Numbered from the stretch's first letter, positions 25,931 through 34,182 are shown. The stretch is 64,000 nt of DNA from Altererythrobacter sp. B11 (GCF_003569745.1 NZ_AP018498.1:2579001-2643000); one strand, 5' to 3'. Notes: generated by a model not told the origin, from the sequence alone. Program-made: numbers and translations.

Positions 25931-26629
25931 CCCTTCACGTTGCATAACGATTGCCATCCGCACCACGGGTTCGGTGGTCAGGTAAACGTCATTGGTGACA
26001 GTCATTAAGCCCTTATCGACCAATGCCTTACGGCCATTCTGGAAAGCCTTTTTCTTCGCGTCCGTATTGTCGCCCGTATGCTTGGCATAGAAGGCAGTGC
26101 GCCAATCCTCCGCATGCACCCCTTGCAGGCCCTCTTCCGGATCAAAGACGCCATGAGCCGCAGCCGCAGGGACATAGGTTTCACGGGCAAGCTTGGCATT
26201 CCTGCTCAATTTAGCCGGGGCATCGTCGCTATCGTCGCCCTCGGCAGGAATTAGCACCGCAGACCCCATAGGTTTGCCTTCAGGATCAAAGCCAAGGTCT
26301 ATATCTTCAAGGCTGAACGTCGCGGGTGCCCGCTCGGGAGCATCCTTCATTTTCGTGCAGATTGCTTTTACCGTGTCCCCGCTCTTGTTGACGCGATACT
26401 CAAAATCACAAGCCGCCTTGAGGGCAATTGATCCTCTGGCCCTGTCCGCGCCTTCATGGCCTGAATGATGCGCAACAGCGACGGTGCTGCCGGGAAACGC
26501 CGCGCGCAGGTCGTCTAACTTGGCCACAAAGGCGCTCATGTCCTTGGTAGCATTCTCGTCACCGGGGCCATAATTGCGGGCCAGCGTGTCGATACCGATT
26601 GCGGCGGGTGGACCTTGAACCGCTGCTAG
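25898..26629 (-). pseudogene. RepA-like replicative helicase, C-terminal fragment
   Basis: About 243 residues continue the RecA/RepA-type ATPase that begins in the fragment at 28750. Seen are IGIDTLARNYGPGDENATKD (Walker B region and following loop), VAVAHHSGHEG (sensor His), then ARGSIALKAACDFEYRV. A linker and a winged-helix-like tail (about 130-240) follow. The frame is open upstream only to the TAA at 26636-26638, which lies in the IS end. An ATG at 26539 could start a 213-residue protein lacking the whole ATP-binding half. Confidence 0.75.
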
Positions 26630-28225
26630 CCTGTCTTATTCATGAGGCCGCCGCTCCGGGCTCGTTCGGCGGTGATCTGACATTGGCGGCGTGGCCTGGA
26701 CGTGCGCCATCGTCGGCATTTTTCACCGCGGCAGGATCAATGGGCTTTTCGAGGTTGATGGACGGGGCGGGGGTCAGCGGCACTGCCGCGCTGGCTATGT
26801 TGGTGCAGGCCGGAGACCGATGGCGATGGCTCTGAACACGCTGGCATCGGGGCAGGCTGACGCTAGCCGCAAGCGGATGCGCGAGGCGTTCTCGATGACG
26901 CGGGCAGCGACCTTGAGCAGCCGGATGCGCAGGGTTGCGAACTCGGCTGCAGCCAGTGCCGCTGCTTTGGGGATTTCCTGCTGGATACGCCACATCAGCC
27001 AGTAGGAGGCGGTGTGCAGGATGAGGCGCATCTGGTTGGCATTGGCCGAGCGGCACGAGGTTCGGTCGCTGGCGAGCTGGGACTTGTGGCGCTTGATCAG
27101 GTTCTCGGCCTGACCACGCGCGCAGTAGAGCGTGTCGTAGATGTGCTCGGCCGATCCTGTTGCCAACGAGGTGACGACATAGCGGATGTCCATGCCCAGC
27201 GTGCTGGCCTCGATCCGGGCGACGACGCGGCGCTGGCACTGCCAGGTCTTTGCGCCGTAGCGGGTCTCGGCATAGTTACGCAGGACCGGGCATTGGCGCT
27301 GAGCCCGCCTGACCGCGCAGGCATCGGCGACCGCGACAATGACCGGATCGGTGCGCAGCGCGGCGTTGGTTGGCAGGCCGAGCACGTAGTCGATGCCGTG
27401 GGCCTCGCAGAAGGCCATGACCTCGGGCCGGCCATAGTGCCCGTCGCCGCGGATGGTGATGTGGGTATTGGGCCAGTGCCGGCGGATGTGGCGCACGAGG
27501 CGTCGGATGTGACCCGCCGCTTCGGCACCCGACGGTGTCTTGCCGGTGCGCAGCAGCATGGCGACCGGGCGGCCAGTAGCGGTGTCATAGACGTGGACCG
27601 GGAGGAAGCAGCGCTCGCCATGGTGGCCATTCCAGAACGAGAGTTGCTGATAGCCGTGGACGACATCGCAGGTGTCGTCGATATCGAGCGTCACCGCCTT
27701 GGGCGGCACGGGATAGCTGGCGCAGTATATGCCGATCATCTCGGCCATCATCCTGGCCAACTCGCGTGTGGTCGGCGCATTCTCCCAGCGGCTCATCGTC
27801 GGTTGGCTGGCGAGACCCGCGCCCGATCCCGGCAACTTGCCCAGCGCCAGGCGGAAGCCTGGATCGTCACGCAGGGCGTCAAGGTCATCGGCATCCTCGT
27901 AGCCGCACGCGATCGCGAACACGCGGGCGCGCAGGATGTCGTCGAGGCGATGGATCACCCGCGCAGGAGAGCGCCGGTCGGCAATGCAGCCCGCAAGCCG
28001 CCGGCAAATCCCCATCGCGCGTTCGGCCTGTGCCAGCAGCAAAACCCCGCCATCCGAAGTGAGGCGGCCACCGTCGAAGGCTGCGGCGACTTTCTTGCGA
28101 TGCACCGCTGGGAATCGGAATGGGCTTGCGATATCATCGTTCATGGCGGGTGTGGCCTGTGACATTTTCTGCCCTGCGACAGGGCCGGCGTAGACACCCA
28201 GTTCCTAAAACAGATCAGAGGCTTA
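26630..28225 (-). mobile_element. IS1380-family insertion sequence (boundaries approximate)
   Basis: An element of about 1.6 kb holding one transposase gene separates two halves of the helicase gene. Its ends are placed by where helicase homology stops. Imperfect inverted similarity is visible (CTGTCTTA at 26631 against CTGTTTTA read inward from 28213), but no clean target duplication was found, so the limits may be off by some bases. Confidence 0.75.
26795..28165 (-). CDS. IS1380-family transposase
   Basis: A 456-residue DDE transposase of the IS1380 family. An N-terminal segment (AAFDGGRLTSDGGVLLLAQAE) is followed by a catalytic Asp in TLDIDDTCDVVHG, a second in ITIRGDGHYGRPEVM, and a C-terminal Glu in a CARGQAENLIKRHKSQLASD segment. 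Length and motifs are typical of complete members. It reads in the same direction as the split helicase gene. Confidence 0.92.
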   Translation of the reverse strand: MSQATPAMNDDIASPFRFPAVHRKKVAAAFDGGRLTSDGGVLLLAQAERAMGICRRLAGCIADRRSPARVIHRLDDILRARVFAIACGYEDADDLDALRDDPGFRLALGKLPGSGAGLASQPTMSRWENAPTTRELARMMAEMIGIYCASYPVPPKAVTLDIDDTCDVVHGYQQLSFWNGHHGERCFLPVHVYDTATGRPVAMLLRTGKTPSGAEAAGHIRRLVRHIRRHWPNTHITIRGDGHYGRPEVMAFCEAHGIDYVLGLPTNAALRTDPVIVAVADACAVRRAQRQCPVLRNYAETRYGAKTWQCQRRVVARIEASTLGMDIRYVVTSLATGSAEHIYDTLYCARGQAENLIKRHKSQLASDRTSCRSANANQMRLILHTASYWLMWRIQQEIPKAAALAAAEFATLRIRLLKVAARVIENASRIRLRLASACPDASVFRAIAIGLRPAPT

Positions 28226-28750
28226 TGCCACTCCCGCCAACCCTTCAGGCCGCACCCGGTGAATAAGACGGGCTAGCTCCCGAACGGCCTGCATCACATC
28301 ATCGGCGTGATCTTCATTAAGGAATTGTGCCGCTCGAACGGATACAAAGAACGGCAGGCCATCGAGCGAAACGCCATGACGCGTCGCCCAGGCATGAATG
28401 CGGCGCGTAAGCCCATTATGCCCTTCGCCGGCGATATAGAATACCGGGCCTTGCTTAACCTCACTCCCATGGAAGGGGATACCCGCCGCAACACACAGCA
28501 GCATGTCGAGCATGAGAAATGTCTTGCCGCCGCCCGGCTGGCCGAACATCACCCCGAAGGAATCCCGCTCAATCCAATCTTCGATCAGAAAATCAGGCGA
28601 GCTTAATTTCAAGTCGCCCGCTGCGACAAAGCGGAATGCCCTCCCGCCACCTTCCCGGTCTGCCTTGCCGTGGTTGGCTTCGGCTTTCGCAGCCGGTTCC
28701 GGCTCGTCCATCGCCTCCCAATCGGCAGGATCAAACTCCTCCTCAAGCAT
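28223..28750 (-). pseudogene. RepA-like replicative helicase, N-terminal fragment
   Basis: An acidic N-terminal region (about 1-30) is followed by a P-loop ATPase domain with Walker A GQPGGGKT (70-77) and a VFYIAGEGHNGL strand. The frame then stops at 28223-28225 next to the IS, after a GLAGVA segment. This is the RepA/AAA_25 group of hexameric helicases used by plasmids, phages and satellites for replication. The ATG at 28750 overlaps the upstream stop and follows GGGAGAG. The protein lacks the second half of the ATPase fold (Walker B) and cannot work alone. Confidence 0.8.
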
Positions 28751-29348
28751 GGTCGCCGCTCTCCCGAACATCAGCAGTGCGGGCGAGGATGCAGGCGGGA
28801 ATATTTTCAACCGGAAGGCCGTGGATTTCCTCGCTAGTCGTGGTCCGCAATTCCAGCAGAAGGCCGCAGACCTGCCCCATCAGGCCCCATAGGCGGGCCT
28901 TGACGTAGCTTGCTGCGGGATCGCCCGACAGGTGCGCCACGTCGAGCAACTGGGCAACATATTGCGGCAAATCCTCCGCAGTGCGGCGCAGGCCATCATT
29001 GCTGACGCTCAGAACCCGCGAAGCAAGTTCCAGCGCGCCTTCATGTTCAACAATGTTCGATTGCTCGAAGATACCCGCAAGCATTTCGGCGGCCGGATGG
29101 TCCACAAATGCCTTTCGCGGAATAAACTTGTCGCCATGCTTGTTGCGCCAAGCCTCAACGCGGGCGTTCCACTTGGCCACATCATCGCGGGCGCTCTTGC
29201 CACGTTCGCGGATATAGGCGTGAAGACCCGCTACTCCATCCGTATCTTCTTGCGTTTCGCCGGTGTTTTCGCTACTGTCTTGTCCGTCAAAGTAACGCAT
29301 TGACCCGCCCCCGGCTTCATCGCCGGGGGTTTTTCTTTTCGTAGTCAT
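28743..29348 (-). CDS. Unknown protein of the satellite early region
   Basis: A 201-residue, mostly helical, charged protein with no recognised family. The N-terminal 40 residues are Gly/Asp/Glu-rich and look disordered. The rest holds helices such as WNARVEAWRNKHGDKF and a leucine-rich segment (LWGLMGQVCGLLLELR). It overlaps the gene before it (ATGA at 29348-29345) and the helicase ATG after it, so it is part of one translationally coupled early operon. The position suggests a role in replication control or early regulation. Confidence 0.6.
   Translation of the reverse strand: MTTKRKTPGDEAGGGSMRYFDGQDSSENTGETQEDTDGVAGLHAYIRERGKSARDDVAKWNARVEAWRNKHGDKFIPRKAFVDHPAAEMLAGIFEQSNIVEHEGALELASRVLSVSNDGLRRTAEDLPQYVAQLLDVAHLSGDPAASYVKARLWGLMGQVCGLLLELRTTTSEEIHGLPVENIPACILARTADVRESGDHA
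29308..29339 (+). terminator. Plus-strand terminator-like hairpin inside the early gene start
   Basis: CCCCCGGC (29308-29315) pairs with GCCGGGGG (29322-29329) over a 6-base loop and is followed by TTTTTCTTTT. It reads as an intrinsic terminator on the plus strand, inside the 5' end of the minus-strand gene that starts at 29348. Confidence 0.5.
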
Positions 29349-29551
29349 CCGGCGGCCTCCGATGTGCCATCAGAGAAGGGGCACTCGGCAGCCTCTGCAC
29401 GCTGTTCCGCCCATGCGCTCGCCTCAGCGTAGTCCAAAAACCAAGCGATGGTGTAAGCGCCATCGTGAGCATTTGCCAAGACAGCCCAGCCATCCACGCG
29501 CAGCTTCATCGGTGAAATGGAAATAGCGGAAATGAGTATGGGATAGCTCAT
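29345..29551 (-). CDS. Small unknown protein
   Basis: A 68-residue protein; the ATG at 29551 overlaps the AlpA-like stop, and its own stop overlaps the next ATG. It begins MSYPILISAISISPM and has a strand-helix pattern (GWAVLANAHDGAYTIAWF, then an EASAWAEQRAEAAE helix). No family is recognised. The double ATGA overlap is the main support for it being a real gene. Confidence 0.6.
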   Translation of the reverse strand: MSYPILISAISISPMKLRVDGWAVLANAHDGAYTIAWFLDYAEASAWAEQRAEAAECPFSDGTSEAAG

Positions 29552-29736
29552 GCCGCCACCTCGCGCGAATTGATCCACTCGAGGATTTCCGCCTCGCGCC
29601 AGTAACGCCGCCGGGAAATGTAGATCGGCTTCGGGAAATTTAGGGCGTCGTCGTGCAGCCAACGCCAAATCGACATGTCAGAAACGTCACCGCATAGTTC
29701 TCGGACGGCGGCTGATCCTATAAGTTTATAATTCAT
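29548..29736 (-). CDS. AlpA family transcriptional activator
   Basis: A 62-residue protein made of one winged HTH (GSAAVRELCGDVSDMSIWRW, then FPKPIYISRRRYWREAEILEWI). This is the hallmark of AlpA regulators that switch on early genes of P4-like and PICI-like islands. It stands second after the integrase, as in those islands. An upstream gap of 79 bp (29737-29815) holds room for a promoter. Confidence 0.85.
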   Translation of the reverse strand: MNYKLIGSAAVRELCGDVSDMSIWRWLHDDALNFPKPIYISRRRYWREAEILEWINSREVAA

Positions 29737-29815
29737 CTAACGGGTCCTCTGTGGTTAGAACCCGTGCTATTATTCACACAACTAGCCGGACGGCAAAAGA
29801 ATGCGTCCCCAGTTA

Positions 29816-30172
29816 TCAATCCAATAATTGGGGAAAATAATCTCGGTATTTTTTCTCAAGCGCTTCCAAACTCGAACGGCCAATGCCGTATTTTTCTGCG
29901 ATCTCGACTTTCTCGGCCTCCTTCTGTCCGCTTGCGGCACTAAGCGATTGTAATTCCTTAATTACGACCACCTCCCAAATGCTCGGTTGATCGTTAGGTA
30001 GTATCTTTCGCGGTTGGCCAACGTCCTTCCGATCCTGTTCTCGCAGCAGAGCGGCAAGAGCCTTTCGGGCGAAAATGTCGGTAATCGCGGTATCGCCGTC
30101 CAGCCGCTCCAGATTACGAGCAGCTTCGCCCCACCGGCCTTCACTCAATGCGTATTCCAATTCGTTTTGCAT
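29816..30172 (-). CDS. Unknown protein overlapping the integrase stop
   Basis: A 118-residue charged protein. The ATG at 30172 shares its first base with the integrase stop (TGATG); a GTG one codon upstream is also possible. It starts with a helical region (NELEYALSEGRWGEAARNLE) and ends with a segment that could be a simple HTH (VEIAEKYGIGRSSLEALEKKY). There is no recognised family. It is coupled to the integrase and precedes AlpA, so it may be an excision or control factor. Confidence 0.6.
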   Translation of the reverse strand: MQNELEYALSEGRWGEAARNLERLDGDTAITDIFARKALAALLREQDRKDVGQPRKILPNDQPSIWEVVVIKELQSLSAASGQKEAEKVEIAEKYGIGRSSLEALEKKYRDYFPQLLD

Positions 30173-31428
30173 CACCCTGCCTCCGCCAGCCGCACAACAT
30201 TATCCGGCTTGCCCTCGACAAGCTCCGTCACGAACCGGCCCCATGCTTCCAGCGCCTGCCGCTTCTCGTCCGCGTAGTCGTGACGCTGATAGACCGACAC
30301 AATACCGGCAGCCGTGCCGCTGACATGGTTTAGCACCGCCTCCGTTACCCGCACCGGAATAGCTAACCGTGCCAGACCAGTAGCAGCCGTTCTTCGTAAA
30401 TCGTGGAAGGTCCAACGCGGAATCTCGACCGGCTCCTTGCGTTCTTTCGTGGCGATCTCGGCCATCTTCTCGACAAGCCGGGCATGGCCCTTGGCAAAGC
30501 CGGACACGGGGGTGTCGCCCGTGGTGGTGAATACAAAGCCGCTGCCAGCGATACGCGGGACATTGGCCAGCACGTCCAGTGCGGCTTTCGATAAAGGCAC
30601 ATCATGCGCCCGCCCATTCTTCACCCTATCGGCTGGCAGGCTCCACAGATCGCCCTCAATCTCGGCATAGGGCATTGCGGCAACCTCCTGCCGCCGCTGG
30701 CCGGTTAGCAATGACAGCTTGCCAAACGGTCCCCATGGATAGCCCACTTTGTCGCAGGCTTGCCAGAACCAGCGGATTTCATCGTCTGTCAGCACCCTAT
30801 CGCGCGCAACTTCCTTCGCCACCGGCTTCACGCTGGCGGCCGGATTCATGGCCAGAATATCGCGCTCCACACACCAATTGAAAAACTTGCCCGTATAGGC
30901 CCGCACGCGGTTGGCCGTGGTGACGCGCCCACTATCCGCGATCTTGTCCAGCAGGTCGATAACGTCCCGTTTCGTGATTTCGTGAATGTCGCGCTCGCCC
31001 CATGCCTTCACAACATGAGCGTCCAGCGTCCGCCGCACCCCTGCCCCGCTGCGCAGCTTTGAGAGATGCCGCTTGTCGAATTGCTCAACCAGCGTTTTCA
31101 CCTTGTCGCGTTCGGTAAGCTGCGCCTCGCGCCGGTCAGCCTTGGCAGCCTTCTTTGCTACCGCCGGATTGCGGCCATGCTCTACCTCTTGCAGCGCATC
31201 GCCAGCAGCCGTCCGGGCTTCGCTAGTTCCCATGATCGGCCACTTGCCCAGCGTCAGCTTGGCAGGCTTTCCGGCGAACCGATAGCGTAACGCCCACGAC
31301 TTCGCGCCGCTCGGCTGGACCACCAGATATAGTCCTGGCGTTGCCGGATGCGCGATTTCCACCCGCTTGGCCGGGTCCGGTTTCAGGGCTTCAATTCCCT
31401 TCACCGTAAAGCTGATTGCCTTAGTCAT
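30172..31428 (-). CDS. Tyrosine-type integrase of the satellite
   Basis: A 418-residue P4-like integrase. Order: DUF4102 arm-binding domain (about 1-85, LTLGKWPIMGTSEARTAAGD), a core-binding domain (about 108-200), and a catalytic domain with Arg in LTGQRRQEVAAM, HDLRRTAAT, LNHVSG and the nucleophile Tyr in VSVYQRHDY. All catalytic positions are present. It is transcribed away from attR, 163 bp from the att repeat, and the gap holds GGGGTAAC repeats. It should insert the element at the tRNA-Lys 3' end. Confidence 0.92.
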   Translation of the reverse strand: MTKAISFTVKGIEALKPDPAKRVEIAHPATPGLYLVVQPSGAKSWALRYRFAGKPAKLTLGKWPIMGTSEARTAAGDALQEVEHGRNPAVAKKAAKADRREAQLTERDKVKTLVEQFDKRHLSKLRSGAGVRRTLDAHVVKAWGERDIHEITKRDVIDLLDKIADSGRVTTANRVRAYTGKFFNWCVERDILAMNPAASVKPVAKEVARDRVLTDDEIRWFWQACDKVGYPWGPFGKLSLLTGQRRQEVAAMPYAEIEGDLWSLPADRVKNGRAHDVPLSKAALDVLANVPRIAGSGFVFTTTGDTPVSGFAKGHARLVEKMAEIATKERKEPVEIPRWTFHDLRRTAATGLARLAIPVRVTEAVLNHVSGTAAGIVSVYQRHDYADEKRQALEAWGRFVTELVEGKPDNVVRLAEAG

Positions 31429-31438
31429 ATGGTCCTCT

Positions 31439-31485
31439 GGGGTAACGCTGGGGTAACAGATTTGGCCGTTTTGGCCCGTTACCCC
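31439..31485 (+). repeat. Candidate arm-type integrase sites, right end
   Basis: GGGGTAAC occurs at 31439-31446 and 31450-31457, and its complement GTTACCCC at 31478-31485. This lies just upstream of the integrase start and mirrors the pair at 19204-19223 at the other end of the element. Confidence 0.55.
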
Positions 31486-31591
31486 GCGTTAGTATCAGAG
31501 CATAACAAAGCGCGCAAGACCACCTATTTCAATAGGATAAGGCACCTAGGACGTTTTGATTTGTTAGGGTGCGTTTGGGGGCTGATTTTGT

Positions 31592-31636
31592 CTCTTAATC
31601 AGCGGGTCCTTGGTTCGAGCCCAAGTGCGTCCACCA
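31592..31636 (+). repeat. attR-like tRNA-Lys(CTT) 3' fragment
   Basis: Same 45 bases as 19102-19146 except for two changes in the T-stem (CCTTGG...CCAAGT in place of CCTAGG...CCTAGT), which compensate each other in pairing. It is preceded by unrelated sequence, so it is not a complete tRNA gene. Confidence 0.85.
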
Positions 31637-31903
31637 TTTTCCCTCGTTCATAATCAAGAAGTTTACCTCGAGGCCGGCGACAAGCTTGCTCCGCGGACGG
31701 CTCTCACTGTGATCATTTTTGGTCTGTGCCCGGCGAAATCAGCTGGTCGGCATCGGGCTAGAGATGCTTCACCGACATGTGCGCATAACGCCGCCCTCAC
31801 CCTACCTTTGCCAACGAGAGGTCCGTGCTGGGCGAGCGCCCGCCGCATCTCTTATCGGATGGAATGCTCGACGCGGATCCCGCCAGGGGTTCGTGGGCGA
31901 GGC
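31637..31903. other. Gap between attR and the M28-like gene
   Basis: No gene is supported. Short open frames here do not resemble a known family. Confidence 0.4.
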
Positions 31904-33214
31904 TTAGGCCATCCTGCCGACGACAGCTTCGATCACCGCGCGGTGGCCCTCGACCACCGGCAGGAGCAAGCCGCCGTCCACCTTGTCGATGGTGTCGTCA
32001 GCGACATGGCACCAGCGGTGAATGCCGAGGCCCGCAAAGGCGTTGGTATATCCACGATCGATAATCGAAGAGAGTTCGCCGGCGCCTCCCACCACTTCGA
32101 TCGGCTGTTCATACCCGGCCTGCCCCTGGAACGCACGCAGCACATCTTGCAGAAGAGAGGGTGAGCACATCATTGCCCGCTGGGGATCGGCGGAGGACAG
32201 CAGTTCGTTGCGTCTGCCAAGGACCTCGAAGGCGTCGCGGGTGGCCAGCCCCGCCCCCAGATGGGTCCAAAGCAGCGTGTCGGTCGCGGGCGGCCCCTCT
32301 GATAGGGCATGATGGGTGCCGACGAAGTCGAGTTCGTGCCCGCCGGTACAAATGGCGAAAAGCGAATGGCTGGGAAAACGGACTGCCGCCCAATGGCAAA
32401 ATTCTAGGAACGCGGCGATACCGGGACCGCGCTCGCCTGCACAAATGCCCCAGCCCGACCTTGGAGTGGAAAAGGCCAGCCATTTCGATCCGGCCTTTCG
32501 GGAAGCCACAATGTTGCTGCTTTGCCCGACGGAAGATGTGCCGGTAACCGTTAGCCTCGCCGGTCTGCCGGCAGCCGCGGCCTTGATCACCGGAGGCAGA
32601 TCGTCTGGTGCCAGCAGTGCGATGGGCACTCTTGCCGCCGGCTCCAGCTTGGCATTGAGGGCGATTATCTTTCCGGTCGGCCCGGTGGTGACAATGATGA
32701 TCGCAGCTGGCGCGTGCGGCACGACCGCCTTGAGAAAGGTGGCAGCGCTGCCGCGGAACAGCGCAGCATGTCGGTCATAGGGAAGGATCAAGACGGCGAT
32801 CTTGTCGCGAACCGAGGGCGCCTCTACCGGATCGCGAACAAGGCACAGCGCCGCCTCAATCCCTGCGCGCGGAGTCGTGATCACGATCGGTTGCGGCATC
32901 ACCGGAAGGCGCGCTTCACCGACGCTCAGCTCGGCGACGCCAGGTGCGAAGGTGGGGACGTCGAACTCCGTCAGCCGGACGTCGAAGCCGGCGGCGCTTA
33001 ATCGCTTTCCAACCCAACGGGCACTGTCCCGGTCGCCCTTCGAACCCGACAGCTTGCTTCCGAACGCCGCGTAGGCTTCCATGTCCGCCTGCAACCGCTC
33101 GCGCAGCGGATGAGACGGCCCGGCGCCCATCGCAGGCACCGCTGGCAGGGATGCCAGCGCGGTTGCGCCAAAAGCACCTGCCGCACCGGTCAGCAATCCT
33201 CTTCGGTCGACCAT
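31904..33214 (-). CDS. M28-like peptidase fold protein with altered metal site, Tat-exported
   Basis: A 436-residue protein with a twin-arginine signal (DRRGLLTGAAGAFG, cleavage near AMGA). A PA-like insert (about 100-230) and an M28-type fold follow. In active M28 enzymes the first metal ligands lie in an HxD motif and a GAxDN motif. Here the matching segments read AFSTPRSG and CAGERGPGIAAFLEF, and the catalytic Glu pair is GGHELDF. The usual ligands thus look replaced. The ATG at 33214 follows GGACGAGGG; a longer start would hide the Tat motif. It is last in the minus-strand series from the TonB receptor. Confidence 0.65.
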   Translation of the reverse strand: MVDRRGLLTGAAGAFGATALASLPAVPAMGAGPSHPLRERLQADMEAYAAFGSKLSGSKGDRDSARWVGKRLSAAGFDVRLTEFDVPTFAPGVAELSVGEARLPVMPQPIVITTPRAGIEAALCLVRDPVEAPSVRDKIAVLILPYDRHAALFRGSAATFLKAVVPHAPAAIIIVTTGPTGKIIALNAKLEPAARVPIALLAPDDLPPVIKAAAAGRPARLTVTGTSSVGQSSNIVASRKAGSKWLAFSTPRSGWGICAGERGPGIAAFLEFCHWAAVRFPSHSLFAICTGGHELDFVGTHHALSEGPPATDTLLWTHLGAGLATRDAFEVLGRRNELLSSADPQRAMMCSPSLLQDVLRAFQGQAGYEQPIEVVGGAGELSSIIDRGYTNAFAGLGIHRWCHVADDTIDKVDGGLLLPVVEGHRAVIEAVVGRMA

Positions 33215-33242
33215 TTCCCTCGTCCTTCTTGCTCGGTTCCGT

Positions 33243-34154
33243 TCACAGGCCGGGTTCCATCTGGTCCCACGGCGCAACCGGCTTGCAGTGCGCCAGCAAG
33301 TCTTCGATGATCGCTTCGATGGTCGGCTGATGGAGCTTTACTGTCGGGACGAGGGCCTTGAGCCACAGGGATCGTGGGGGAAACTGCGGCATGAGCGGAA
33401 TGAGCGCACCCGCCCTCACCGCCTCGCGTGCGACGAAGGCAGTCAGCAAGGCGACGCCCCCGCCATCCATCGCGGCCTGGCGCATGATCAAAGGATCGTT
33501 GACCGAAAACTGCGACTGGATCTGGATAGCGATGGGCCCTGCATCGCTCTCGAACGACCACAAGTGTCCCAGAGCGGGCGAGGTCAGGCAGCGGTGACCG
33601 CTGAGCTCGCTGGGATGTTCGGGCAGGCCCCGCTTCGCGATATACGAGGGCGCCGCGCACAGCATCAGCGGGTATTCGCACAGGGGAATATCGGTGACGT
33701 CGGGGTAAGACGGCGGGAGGGCGCCGATGGCTAGGTCAAAGCCTTGTTCAACTGGATTGACCGTTTTGTCGATCAGCACCACTTCCATATTGATACCGGG
33801 ATGGCGCCGGGTGAAATCAAAGAAGAGCTTGCCGAAATAGGTGCTTGCCACCGACGTGGGGCATTTGATGCGCAGGTGACCATCAAGCGCCTTTCGCGTT
33901 CTCTGCGCAGCGGCGACCAATTCGTCGGTCTGTCTTACAAGAGCGGCGATCTTCGCGTGCTGTCGTTCGCCGAAGGGTGTCATCTCGGTATTGCGCGTGG
34001 TGCGCAGAAGCAGCGGTGCGCCAAGCTCGTCCTCCAGCCGCGCGATCCGCTTCGAGATGACCGATGTCGTCACGTTCAACTTGCGACCTGCTGCCGAAAG
34101 GCTGCCGGATTCCGTCACGGCCAGGAAAGCACGCATGTTGAGAAGCGTGTCCAT
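33243..34154 (-). CDS. LysR family transcriptional regulator
   Basis: A 303-residue LysR protein with the N-terminal HTH (FLAVTESGSLSAAGRKLNVT, then SVISKRIARLEDELG) and a complete effector domain (YFGKLFFDFTRRHPGI at about 105, DGGGVALLTAFVA near 230). It belongs to the subgroup that ends in a short helix with IEAIIEDLL. It sits inside the co-directional series, 28 bp from each neighbour, so it may be co-expressed with the transport and enzyme genes it controls. Confidence 0.9.
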   Translation of the reverse strand: MDTLLNMRAFLAVTESGSLSAAGRKLNVTTSVISKRIARLEDELGAPLLLRTTRNTEMTPFGERQHAKIAALVRQTDELVAAAQRTRKALDGHLRIKCPTSVASTYFGKLFFDFTRRHPGINMEVVLIDKTVNPVEQGFDLAIGALPPSYPDVTDIPLCEYPLMLCAAPSYIAKRGLPEHPSELSGHRCLTSPALGHLWSFESDAGPIAIQIQSQFSVNDPLIMRQAAMDGGGVALLTAFVAREAVRAGALIPLMPQFPPRSLWLKALVPTVKLHQPTIEAIIEDLLAHCKPVAPWDQMEPGL

Positions 34155-34182
34155 CAGACCCCCGACACGGTCACCCTGGCGC

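Larger units (their letters stand above)
19102..31636. mobile_element. Integrated satellite-like element with capsid genes but no tail genes (cf-PICI-like)
   Basis: The element of about 12.5 kb is bounded by 45-bp direct repeats of a tRNA-Lys(CTT) 3' end (43 of 45 identical). From its right end leftward on the minus strand it carries an integrase, a small unknown gene, an AlpA-like gene, two more unknown genes, a RepA-like helicase (interrupted), an iteron cluster, a head-protein-like gene, a large terminase, an HNH nuclease, a major capsid protein, a prohead protease, a connector and a portal. A plus-strand lipoprotein gene lies at the left end. Tail, tape-measure, holin, lysin and repressor genes are absent. 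This matches capsid-forming phage-inducible islands; a reduced prophage is the alternative. Confidence 0.75.

Noticed and set aside
27014-28162. Long plus-strand open frame opposite the IS1380 transposase
   Set aside because: Mirror frame of a GC-rich transposase; no family resemblance or ribosome site.
31549-31636. Possible complete tRNA-Lys gene at the right att site
   Set aside because: A GGACG-like acceptor start is about 43 bases before the anticodon loop instead of about 31, and no D-arm or anticodon stem pairs. Only the 3' half is real.
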